Origin: Rubrobacteraceae bacterium
Lineage (GTDB): Bacteria; Actinomycetota; Rubrobacteria; Rubrobacterales; Rubrobacteraceae
Length of the DNA stretch: 7,191 nucleotides
Reading direction: 5' to 3'
Assembly (NCBI GenBank): GCA_021156345.1
Contig: JAJNDJ010000040.1
Coordinates: 1 to 7,191, forward strand
The translations under genes were made by a program, and so were the position numbers. Below are positions 1 through 5,649 of this stretch, piece by piece; position 1 is the first letter of the stretch; every line of letters begins with the position of its first letter. A model generated the notes under the pieces. It saw only the letters and a list, made by a program, of their open reading frames with translations. It was not told the origin of the DNA and did no database searches.

Positions 1-1
1 G

Positions 2-301
2 CTGAAGGTGACGCCCGGCAAGATGGTCTACGAGGTCCAGCCGAACATCGACTGGGACAAGGGGAAGGCCGTTCTGTATTTGCTCGGAGCACTCGACCTC
101 GACCGCGACGACGTGGTGCCCATCTATCTGGGCGACGACATAACCGACGAGCACGCATTCGAAGCACTGGCAACGAAGGGCATCGGTATCTTCGTCGGTC
201 GCGCCGACGATCCCGAGGTTGCCGGGCGAACGACCGCAGCCGACTACGTCCTCCACGATGTGCCGGAGGTGGAAAGATTCTTGGATACGCTTGCGCGCTG
301 A
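2..301 (+). CDS. otsB: Trehalose-6-phosphate phosphatase, C-terminal part (5' end outside window)
   Basis: Trehalose-6-phosphate phosphatase removes phosphate from trehalose-6-phosphate to give trehalose, the second step of the OtsA/OtsB pathway, in the cytoplasm. Only the last 99 codons are present; the frame is open at the left edge and ends at TGA 299-301. The visible part shows the C-terminal HAD-phosphatase signature of this family. It has the GKMVYEVQP and DWDKGKAV stretches (nt 20-67), then YLGDDITDE (nt 125-151), whose aspartates form the Mg-binding HAD motif IV, then a short GIGIFVG strand. The TDE after GDD favours a trehalose phosphatase over a beta-phosphoglucomutase, the other HAD enzyme often found beside GH65 genes. 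The next gene starts 33 nt downstream, so the two are probably co-transcribed. Whether an OtsA domain is fused upstream cannot be seen. Confidence 0.9.
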   Translation: MKVTPGKMVYEVQPNIDWDKGKAVLYLLGALDLDRDDVVPIYLGDDITDEHAFEALATKGIGIFVGRADDPEVAGRTTAADYVLHDVPEVERFLDTLAR

Positions 302-320
302 CAACCGTCGATAACGTCTT

Positions 321-326
321 AAGGAG
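321..326 (+). promoter_or_regulatory. Ribosome binding site of the GH65 gene
   Basis: AAGGAG lies 8 nt before the ATG at 335, within the 33-nt gap after the phosphatase stop. It supports that start, and nothing in the short gap suggests a separate promoter. Confidence 0.75.
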
Positions 327-334
327 CAAGAGAC

Positions 335-2755
335 ATGCTGGAAGAGAAGAGAGAGACCACAGGAACGAACTGGACGCTCGCCTACGACTCCTTCGATCCC
401 GAGGAGGAGGGTCTGCGCGAAGCGTTGACCTCCACCGGCAACGGCTACTTCTGCACGCGGGGGGCGCTGGCGTGGGCCGAGGCTGATGGCGTGAGCTACC
501 CCGGCACCTACACCCCCGGCGGCTACAACCGGGAGACGACCATCATGGCCGGAGTGCCGGTGCTCAACGAGGATCTGGTCAACCTCCCCAACTGGCTCTT
601 GCTGGAGCTGCGGATCGAGGGTGAAGAGGCCGTCGGCATGGATAACGTCGAGCTGCTCTCCTACCGCCACGAGTACGACGCCCGGTACGCTCTGCTCAGG
701 CGCATCACGAGGTTCCGTGACCGGGCGGGCCGCGAGACGACGCTCGATACCCGCCGCTTTGTGAGCATGGCCGACATGCACCAAGCGGCCATGGAGTGGA
801 AGATCGTTCCGGAGAACTGGTCGGGCAACGTGGAGGTGATAACGGCGCTGGACGGCCGGGTTACAAACAGGGGCGTCGCCCGTTACCGGCAGCTCGAAGG
901 CCGTCATCTCGACCCGGTCTCGCCCAGGACTTTTGGTCCCGAGGTCATCGCTCTCGTGGCGCGGACCCGCCAGTCGCGCATCTACGTCGCCGAGGCGGCC
1001 CGCACCCGCGTTTATAGGGGCGACGAGCGAATCGACGCCAACTGTAGCCTCTACCAGATGCAGGACTACATCCACCACGTGCACTCCTTCGAGGTCGAAG
1101 AGAAGGTTCCCGTGCGCGTCGAGAAGATGGTAGCCTTCTACACCTCGCGCGACCACGCCATAAACGAGCCGCTGGGCAGCGCCGGAAGGGCTGTGGGCTA
1201 CTACCCGACGTTCACAGAAGCCCTCGAGCGTCACGTCCAGGCGTGGGACGAGCTGTGGGACGTCTGCGACGTGCATGTCCCCCAAGACGACAGGGTTCAA
1301 CTCCTGTTGCGTGTGCACATCTCCCACATCCTGCAGGTCTGCTCCCCGCACACGGCTGACCTCGACACGGGGGCGCCGGCGCGCGGCCTGAACGGCGAGG
1401 CTTACCGCGGGCACATCTTCTGGGACGAGCTCTACATCTACCCATTCCTCAACTTCCGGCTGCCCGAGATCACGCGCGAGCTCCTTATGTACCGCTATAG
1501 GAGGTTGGACGAGGCCCGCAGGGCAGCCAAAGATGCCGGCTACAAGGGGGCCATGTTCCCGTGGCAAAGTGGCTCCGACGGCACGGAGGAGACGCAGGTC
1601 GTGCATCTCAATCCTAAGTCGGGCAAGTGGGAGCCGGACCTTTCCCACAACCAGCGGCACGTGAGCGCAGCCATCTTCCACAACATCTGGCGGTACTACC
1701 AAGCGACCGGCGACTTCGAGTTCTTACTGGACTACGGCGCAGAGATGATGCTGGAGATAGCCCGCTTCTGGTCCTCCATCGCCCACTTCAACCCAAATAG
1801 GGACCGCTACGAGATCCACGGCGTCATGGGCCCGGACGAGTTCCACGAGAAGTACCCCGATTCAGAAGAGGAGGGCTTGAGGAACAACGCCTACACCAAC
1901 GTGATGGTGGCTTGGATCTGTGAGACGATCCAGGAGGTGCTCAAGCTGCTCCCCGAGCGGCGTCGCCGGTCGCTGTGCGCCAGGCTCGGGCTCACCGACG
2001 AAGAGATAGAGACCTGGCGGGAGATGAGTGAAAGGATGTTCGTGCCGTTCCACGACGACGGCATAATCAGCCAGTTCGAGGGTTACGAGGACCTCCAAGA
2101 GCTCGACTGGGACGCCTACCGCGCCAAGTACGGCAACATCCAGCGGCTCGACCGGATCCTGCGCGCCGAGGGCGACGACCCCGACCGCTACAAGCTGGCA
2201 AAGCAGGCCGACACCGTGCTGCTGTTCTTCCTGTTCCCTGAGGGAGAGCTTAAGCAGATCTTCGAGCGGCTCGGCTACAACCTGGCGCCCGATACGGTCA
2301 GCAAGAACATCGCCTACTACGACCAACGGACCTCACACGGCTCCACCTTGAGCTTCATCGCCCACGCAGGCATCCTCGCCAAGCTCGATCCGGAAAGCTC
2401 TTGGGAGAGGTACATGGTGGCCTTAGAGAGCGACGTCGGAGACGTGCAGGGCGGCACGACCCAGGAAGGCATCCACATGGGGGCGATGGCCGGAACGTTG
2501 GACCTCATACAGCGCGGTTACATGGGCAGCGAGATCCGCGACGGGGTACTCTACTTCGACCCGAAGCCGGTGGGAAACCTGGACGGACTATCTTTCCCCA
2601 TGCGGTTCCGCGGGATGCCGCTGGAGGTCAAGCTCGAAGGGGACAAGCTGACGGTCGCCGCGCAGAGCGACGGCTTCAGCCAGCCCATCAAGGTCGGCGT
2701 TGGCAATCAGATCCAGGAAATTAAAGCCGGCGAGCGCCATACCTTCGCCCTGTGA
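335..2755 (+). CDS. Glycoside hydrolase family 65 protein, probable disaccharide phosphorylase
   Basis: This 806-residue protein has the usual GH65 length and layout: an N-terminal beta-sandwich (to about residue 270), a linker helix region, a central (alpha/alpha)6 barrel (about 320-715) and a small C-terminal beta domain. The WDELYIYPF segment and the MGPDEFHE motif are family marks; E502 of GPDE is the expected general acid. KQAD (623-626) and the HGSTLS loop (668-673) correspond to substrate- and phosphate-binding segments of GH65 phosphorylases. Retention of the HGS-type loop argues for phosphorolysis of an alpha-glucobiose to beta-glucose-1-phosphate rather than hydrolysis. The specific sugar (trehalose, trehalose-6-phosphate, kojibiose, nigerose or maltose) cannot be read from the sequence. 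Pairing with the trehalose-6-phosphate phosphatase upstream points towards trehalose metabolism. No signal peptide is visible, so it is probably cytoplasmic. A beta-phosphoglucomutase partner is not in the window. Confidence 0.93.
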   Translation: MLEEKRETTGTNWTLAYDSFDPEEEGLREALTSTGNGYFCTRGALAWAEADGVSYPGTYTPGGYNRETTIMAGVPVLNEDLVNLPNWLLLELRIEGEEAVGMDNVELLSYRHEYDARYALLRRITRFRDRAGRETTLDTRRFVSMADMHQAAMEWKIVPENWSGNVEVITALDGRVTNRGVARYRQLEGRHLDPVSPRTFGPEVIALVARTRQSRIYVAEAARTRVYRGDERIDANCSLYQMQDYIHHVHSFEVEEKVPVRVEKMVAFYTSRDHAINEPLGSAGRAVGYYPTFTEALERHVQAWDELWDVCDVHVPQDDRVQLLLRVHISHILQVCSPHTADLDTGAPARGLNGEAYRGHIFWDELYIYPFLNFRLPEITRELLMYRYRRLDEARRAAKDAGYKGAMFPWQSGSDGTEETQVVHLNPKSGKWEPDLSHNQRHVSAAIFHNIWRYYQATGDFEFLLDYGAEMMLEIARFWSSIAHFNPNRDRYEIHGVMGPDEFHEKYPDSEEEGLRNNAYTNVMVAWICETIQEVLKLLPERRRRSLCARLGLTDEEIETWREMSERMFVPFHDDGIISQFEGYEDLQELDWDAYRAKYGNIQRLDRILRAEGDDPDRYKLAKQADTVLLFFLFPEGELKQIFERLGYNLAPDTVSKNIAYYDQRTSHGSTLSFIAHAGILAKLDPESSWERYMVALESDVGDVQGGTTQEGIHMGAMAGTLDLIQRGYMGSEIRDGVLYFDPKPVGNLDGLSFPMRFRGMPLEVKLEGDKLTVAAQSDGFSQPIKVGVGNQIQEIKAGERHTFAL

Positions 2756-2964
2756 TGCTCGATTTCCCAAACACGGCCTACGAAAGTCCGTTGGCGGGAC
2801 AGAAATGGACGGACGCTGGAGATTGCGGAGTCGTCTCCGGTGTCGGGGACGCATTTATCTGGACACCGGAAACTGCCGGCGATGCCCGGTCAACCCTTGA
2901 AGAAGACCGCGATGAGACCGCCGGAGATGCTATCGAAGGAGGGTCTTCTCGAGCGTATTCATGA
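2755..2964 (+). CDS. Doubtful 69-codon ORF overlapping the GH65 stop
   Basis: An ATG at 2755-2757 overlaps the GH65 stop codon as TGATG, an arrangement compatible with translational coupling, and the frame runs to TGA 2962-2964. The product would be a small acidic protein that contains ETAGDA twice, 15 residues apart. I recognise no family. Third-position GC looks clearly lower than in the flanking genes, there is no separate ribosome binding site, and a strong 9-bp hairpin lies inside it. It is more likely intergenic sequence than a gene and is listed only because of the overlapping start. Confidence 0.15.
   Translation: MLDFPNTAYESPLAGQKWTDAGDCGVVSGVGDAFIWTPETAGDARSTLEEDRDETAGDAIEGGSSRAYS
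2836..2870 (+). terminator. Strong inverted repeat between GH65 gene and fba
   Basis: A perfect 9-bp inverted repeat, TCCGGTGTC (2836-2844) and GACACCGGA (2862-2870), encloses a 17-nt loop. A weaker one, GTCCGT/ACGGAC (2786-2791 and 2809-2814), precedes it. No T-run follows, so this is not a classical intrinsic terminator. It may stop or attenuate readthrough from the trehalose operon, or be part of the fba leader. Confidence 0.4.
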
Positions 2965-3001
2965 AGCTATGTATTGGGGAATGAGCTGCAAAAGCGAGGA
3001 T

Positions 3002-3008
3002 AGGAGGT
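3002..3008 (+). promoter_or_regulatory. Ribosome binding site deciding the fba start
   Basis: AGGAGGT sits 8 nt before the ATG at 3017. The same frame is open upstream to about 2840, but that extension has no homology to aldolases, and only the start at 3017 has this strong site. Confidence 0.85.
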
Positions 3009-3016
3009 TGATCAGC

Positions 3017-4045
3017 ATGCCGCTCGTGACGATGCGCCAGCTCCTGGACGAGGCCGCCAGGGGGAGCTACGGCGTCGGAGCCTTCAACGTCAACAACCTC
3101 GAGCAGGTGCAGGCGATCATGGAGGCCGCCCAAGAGACCAACTCTCCGGTCATCATCCAGGCCAGTCGTGGGGCGCGCAAGTACGCCAACGACCGCTTCC
3201 TCTACCACCTGATGGAGGCCGCCACCGAGGTCTATCCGGAGATACCGGTCGCGTTGCACCAGGACCACGGCAACAATCCTGAGACCTGCAAGAGCGCCAT
3301 CGAGCTCGGCTTCACGAGCGTCATGATGGACGGCTCGCTGATGGAGGACGCCAAGACCCCGGCGGACTTCGAGTACAACGTCCGGGTAACGCGCGAGGTC
3401 GTCGAGATGGCTCACGAGCGGGGCGTGACGGTCGAGGGCGAGCTGGGGACTCTGGGCGGCATCGAGGATGACGTGGGGAGCGGCGAGGTGCACCTGACGG
3501 AGCCAGATCAGGCGGTGGAGTTCGTCGAGCGGACCGGGGTGGACGCCCTGGCGGTCGCCATAGGGACGAGCCACGGGGCCTACAAGTTCACCAAGGAGCC
3601 CGACCGCGAGGTGCTGGCTATGCACATCATCGAGGAGATCAACCAGCGGCTGCCAACCACGCACCTGGTCATGCACGGCTCCTCCAGCGTGCCCAAGGAG
3701 CTCGTGGACTTAATCAACCGCTACGGGGGAGAGATAAGGCCGACGTGGGGCGTGCCGGTCTATGAGATCCAGGAGGGCATAAAGCACGGCGTCAGGAAGA
3801 TCAACGTCGACACCGACCTGAGGCTGGCCGCCACTGGCGCGATCCGCAAGGCGTTTGCCGAGGACCCCTCGGAGTTCGACCCGCGCTACTACCTCAAGCC
3901 CGCCCGCGAGGCGATGAAGGGGGTCGTCAGGGACCGTATGGAGGCTTTTGGGCAGGCCGGCCACGCCGGTGACTACGAGCCGATAACGCTGGAGGAGATG
4001 GCCGAGCGCTACAAGGAGGAGGGCCATCTGCTCACGACCACCTAG
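3017..4045 (+). CDS. fba: Class II fructose-1,6-bisphosphate aldolase, Calvin-cycle subtype
   Basis: This zinc enzyme cleaves or forms fructose-1,6-bisphosphate from dihydroxyacetone phosphate and glyceraldehyde-3-phosphate in the cytoplasm, serving glycolysis and gluconeogenesis. The 342-residue length and the start ([10 protein letters not shown], then [10 protein letters not shown]) match the CbbA-like class IIB subtype. HQDHG (81-85) carries catalytic D83 and zinc ligand H84; VEGELG (139-144), GTSHGAYKF with H186, MHGSSS with H220, and NVDTD (263-267) supply further metal and phosphate contacts. The loop after VEGELG is shorter than the one I recall in proteobacterial and cyanobacterial CbbA proteins. 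The subtype name reflects homology only; no RuBisCO or phosphoribulokinase gene is in view. Neighbours are the GH65 gene 261 nt upstream and, beyond a yvcK/whiA relic, gap downstream. Confidence 0.97.
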   Translation: MPLVTMRQLLDEAARGSYGVGAFNVNNLEQVQAIMEAAQETNSPVIIQASRGARKYANDRFLYHLMEAATEVYPEIPVALHQDHGNNPETCKSAIELGFTSVMMDGSLMEDAKTPADFEYNVRVTREVVEMAHERGVTVEGELGTLGGIEDDVGSGEVHLTEPDQAVEFVERTGVDALAVAIGTSHGAYKFTKEPDREVLAMHIIEEINQRLPTTHLVMHGSSSVPKELVDLINRYGGEIRPTWGVPVYEIQEGIKHGVRKINVDTDLRLAATGAIRKAFAEDPSEFDPRYYLKPAREAMKGVVRDRMEAFGQAGHAGDYEPITLEEMAERYKEEGHLLTTT

Positions 4046-4046
4046 T

Positions 4047-4093
4047 GGCTGCTGGCTTCTGACGGGTCGATCCTCGGCTGGCCACGTGCAGCC
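4047..4093 (+). terminator. Possible stem-loop after fba
   Basis: GGCTGC (4047-4052) pairs with GCAGCC (4088-4093), and the stem continues as TGGC/GCCA (4053-4056 and 4081-4084) around a 3-nt bulge with a 24-nt loop. It starts 1 nt after the fba stop. There is no T-run, so a role in termination is only suggested. Confidence 0.3.
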
Positions 4094-4099
4094 TGGTAG

Positions 4100-4177
4100 G
4101 AGATCGAAGTTGGACTCCGGCACGATCCCGAGCGGCTGGTCAAGGAGGTGTGCGAGGCTGTCCTCGTTCGCCTCTGA
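4100..4177 (+). pseudogene. yvcK: Relic of the 3' end of a second yvcK copy
   Basis: Read in the frame ending at TGA 4175-4177, this stretch encodes 25 residues that align without gaps to the last 25 residues of the intact YvcK encoded at 5650-6612; 17 of 25 are identical, including RHDP and EVCEAVLVR. At the DNA level about 62 of 78 positions match 6535-6612. Upstream of 4100 the similarity stops and a TAG lies directly in front in this frame, so the rest of the gene is gone. The divergence shows this is not a recent exact duplication of the downstream gene. Confidence 0.8.
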
Positions 4178-4337
4178 AGTGCGGCGCCAGCTCGCCACCG
4201 GCACCGCCTCCGGCCGCCGGCGGACCGACCGCGCGGAGCTGGCCGAGCTGGTGGATGCCGCCGGTGACTGGGACGCCCGGGGCGTGACCTTCCGCACCTC
4301 GAGCGGCGCCGTCGCGCGCTTGGTGGTGCGCCTGTAG
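4152..4337 (+). pseudogene. whiA: Truncated whiA 5' fragment (about 61 codons)
   Basis: WhiA is a DNA-binding sporulation/cell-division regulator of Gram-positive bacteria, about 310-330 residues long, often encoded directly after yvcK. This frame gives LSSFASEVRRQL, then RAELAELVDAAGDWD, then GVTFRTSSGAVARLVVRL before TAG 4335-4337, which resembles the WhiA N-terminal LAGLIDADG-like domain as I recall it. The rest of the domain and the whole C-terminal helix-turn-helix part are missing. It overlaps the yvcK relic by 26 nt, as at a genuine yvcK-whiA junction. The codon corresponding to the expected GTG start is GCG (4152-4154), so normal initiation is lost; an in-frame GTG exists at 4086. Codon use is still clean, suggesting recent decay. 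The identification rests on memory of the family and on the yvcK context. Confidence 0.65.
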
Positions 4338-4377
4338 CGCTCGAAGGTCGGCCTGTGCTGTCGCCCGGAGGTCTGGG

Positions 4378-4390
4378 CACAATAAAAATG
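4378..4390 (+). promoter_or_regulatory. Possible -10 region / AT-rich leader of gap
   Basis: CACAAT at 4378-4383 within an A-rich stretch is the only -10-like element between the whiA relic and gap. No convincing -35 lies at the right distance. The two ATG codons at 4388 and 4391 are in frame with gap but lack a ribosome binding site. Confidence 0.25.
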
Positions 4391-4409
4391 ATGGTTGCAA
4401 CCGACAGAC

Positions 4410-4414
4410 AGGAG
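4410..4414 (+). promoter_or_regulatory. Ribosome binding site deciding the gap start
   Basis: AGGAG lies 6 nt before the GTG at 4421. It favours that GTG over the in-frame ATGs at 4388 and 4391, which would add residues not found at the N-terminus of GAPDH proteins. Confidence 0.8.
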
Positions 4415-4420
4415 AAAAGA

Positions 4421-5428
4421 GTGGCCGTAAGAGTAGGCATAAACGGGTTCGGACGGATCGGGATGCTGACCGCCAAGGCCGCGATAGAGCGCAGCGACGA
4501 CGACATCCAGATCGTTGCGATCAATGACCTGATGCCGATGGAGAGCCTGGCGCTTCTCTTCAAGCGTGACTCCGTACACGGGATCTGGCACGAGGACGTA
4601 CAGCTCGACGGTAACATCCTCAGGGTCGGCGACCGCGAGATAAAGACCTTCGCCGAGCGCGACCCGGCCCAGATTCCCTGGGGCGACGTGGGCGCGGACC
4701 TGGTCGTGGAGTCCACGGGCGTCTTCACCGACGGCGAGAAGGCCGCCGCGCACATAGAGGGCGGCGCGAAGAAGGTGATCATCTCCGCCCCCGCCAAGAA
4801 CGTCGACGCCACCTTCGTCTTCAAGGTCAACCACGAAGACTACGACCCCGAATCGCACAACGTCGTCTCCAACGCGAGCTGCACCACCAACTGCATCATC
4901 CCGATGGTGAAGGTCCTGCAGGAGAACTTCGGCATAGAGTCCGGGTATATGACTACCGTGCACGCCTACACCAACGACCAGAGCCTCCTCGATGCGGCGC
5001 ACAAGGACCCCAGGCGCGCCCGGTCCGCTCCGAACAACATCGTCCCGACCTCCACGGGCGCCGCGCGGACGGCGGGTGTGATCTACCCGGACCTCCAGGG
5101 CAAGGTGGACGGCATGGCGATGCGTGTCCCGGTGCCCGACGGGTCCATTACGGACTTCGTCGCCCGCCTCAACACCGAGGCGAGCGTGGACGACGTCAAC
5201 GGCGCATTCAAGCAGGCCGGCGACGGCGAGCTCTCGGGCATCCTGGAGTACTCCGACGCACCGGTCGTCTCCAGCGACATCGTCGGCAACCCGGCGAGCT
5301 GCATCTTCGACTCTGCGCTGACCATGGCCAACGGTAACAACGTCAAGGTGCTCGGCTGGTACGACAACGAGTGGGGCTACTCGAACCGCACCGTGGACCT
5401 GGCGCAGTACATGGGTGAGAAGTTGTAG
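4421..5428 (+). CDS. gap: Glyceraldehyde-3-phosphate dehydrogenase, type I
   Basis: GAPDH converts glyceraldehyde-3-phosphate, NAD(P) and phosphate to 1,3-bisphosphoglycerate, reversibly, in the cytoplasm. From the GTG start the product is 335 residues, the standard length, beginning VAVRVGINGFGRIG with the Rossmann glycine motif. Catalytic C154 is in SNASCTTNC and H181 in TTVHAYTND, equivalent to Cys149 and His176 of the Bacillus enzyme; WYDNEWGYSNR closes the C-terminal domain. D36 after the second beta strand fits NAD binding. However, residues 192-193 are Ala-Ala where strictly NAD-dependent enzymes usually have Leu-Pro, so dual NAD/NADP use is possible. The gene lies 83 nt after a whiA relic, matching the common whiA-gap order, but pgk does not follow. 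Confidence 0.98.
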   Translation: MAVRVGINGFGRIGMLTAKAAIERSDDDIQIVAINDLMPMESLALLFKRDSVHGIWHEDVQLDGNILRVGDREIKTFAERDPAQIPWGDVGADLVVESTGVFTDGEKAAAHIEGGAKKVIISAPAKNVDATFVFKVNHEDYDPESHNVVSNASCTTNCIIPMVKVLQENFGIESGYMTTVHAYTNDQSLLDAAHKDPRRARSAPNNIVPTSTGAARTAGVIYPDLQGKVDGMAMRVPVPDGSITDFVARLNTEASVDDVNGAFKQAGDGELSGILEYSDAPVVSSDIVGNPASCIFDSALTMANGNNVKVLGWYDNEWGYSNRTVDLAQYMGEKL

Positions 5429-5452
5429 TCCGCAACCTGAACAAGTTTTGCA

Positions 5453-5481
5453 GGTCCGAGGGCGGGTTGCGTCCCCGGACC
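5453..5481 (+). terminator. Stem-loop after gap
   Basis: GGTCCG (5453-5458) pairs with CGGACC (5476-5481), continued by GGG/CCC (5460-5462 and 5473-5475) past one bulged A, with a 10-nt loop. It starts 24 nt after the gap stop codon, the expected place for a terminator, but lacks a T-run. Confidence 0.4.
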
Positions 5482-5503
5482 ACGGCTTGAGGATTAGATG
5501 CAG

Positions 5504-5574
5504 GGAGGTGAGATGCTACGAAGCCTGAGTGGCGCAAGCCGTTCCTAATCTCGAGCAGGACCAAGCATCTCCTC
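5504..5574 (+). promoter_or_regulatory. Structured intergenic RNA candidate hiding a ribosome binding site and an 11-codon ORF
   Basis: GGAGGTGA (5504-5511), a full match to the 16S anti-Shine-Dalgarno sequence, precedes an ATG at 5513 by 4 nt (counted from GGAGG). That ATG opens an 11-codon ORF ending in TAA 5546-5548. Both signals fall inside a stem formed by GAGATGCT (5510-5517) and AGCATCTC (5564-5571), which can lengthen to 11 bp with a 2-nt bulge. Nested inside is a 7-bp hairpin with a GCAA tetraloop of the GNRA class (5527-5544). GATTAG (5492-5497) and CTAATC (5545-5550) could form a competing pairing. I match it to no known riboswitch. The ORF might be the residue of a lost downstream gene such as pgk. 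Confidence 0.3.
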
Positions 5575-5589
5575 AGTGATCCGTCGGCG

Positions 5590-5613
5590 AGTCCAAGCGG
5601 GCGACTTCGGACT
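5590..5613 (+). other. Hairpin just upstream of the yvcK promoter
   Basis: AGTCCAAG (5590-5597) pairs with CTT (5605-5607) and GGACT (5609-5613) around a single bulged C, leaving a 7-nt loop. It could end upstream transcription before the yvcK promoter or be part of the structured intergenic region. There is no T-run. Confidence 0.3.
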
Positions 5614-5641
5614 GCCAGCCTGGGCCGGACGAGGATATACT
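5612..5641 (+). promoter_or_regulatory. Sigma-70-type promoter for yvcK, probably leaderless
   Basis: TATACT (5636-5641) matches five of six bases of the -10 consensus; CTGCCA (5612-5617), 18 nt upstream, matches four of six of the -35. Only 8 nt separate the -10 box from the yvcK ATG at 5650, so transcription would begin at or next to the start codon. No ribosome binding site precedes the ATG, which agrees with a leaderless mRNA, a common arrangement in actinobacteria. Confidence 0.65.
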
Positions 5642-5649
5642 GAAAGTCC

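Noticed and set aside
1862..2326. 154-codon minus-strand frame inside the GH65 gene
   Set aside because: Antisense shadow of a well-conserved coding region.
2840..3016. N-terminal extension of the aldolase
   Set aside because: The frame is open, but the extra 59 residues are not part of any aldolase, and the ATG at 3017 has a strong ribosome binding site.
4355..4420. Upstream starts for gap (GTG 4355, ATG 4388, ATG 4391)
   Set aside because: None has a ribosome binding site, and the added residues precede the normal GAPDH N-terminus.
3710..5002. 430-codon open frame on the minus strand across fba, the whiA relic and gap
   Set aside because: It is antisense to two clear enzymes and arises from GC-rich codons leaving the opposite strand free of stops; the product has no recognisable domain.
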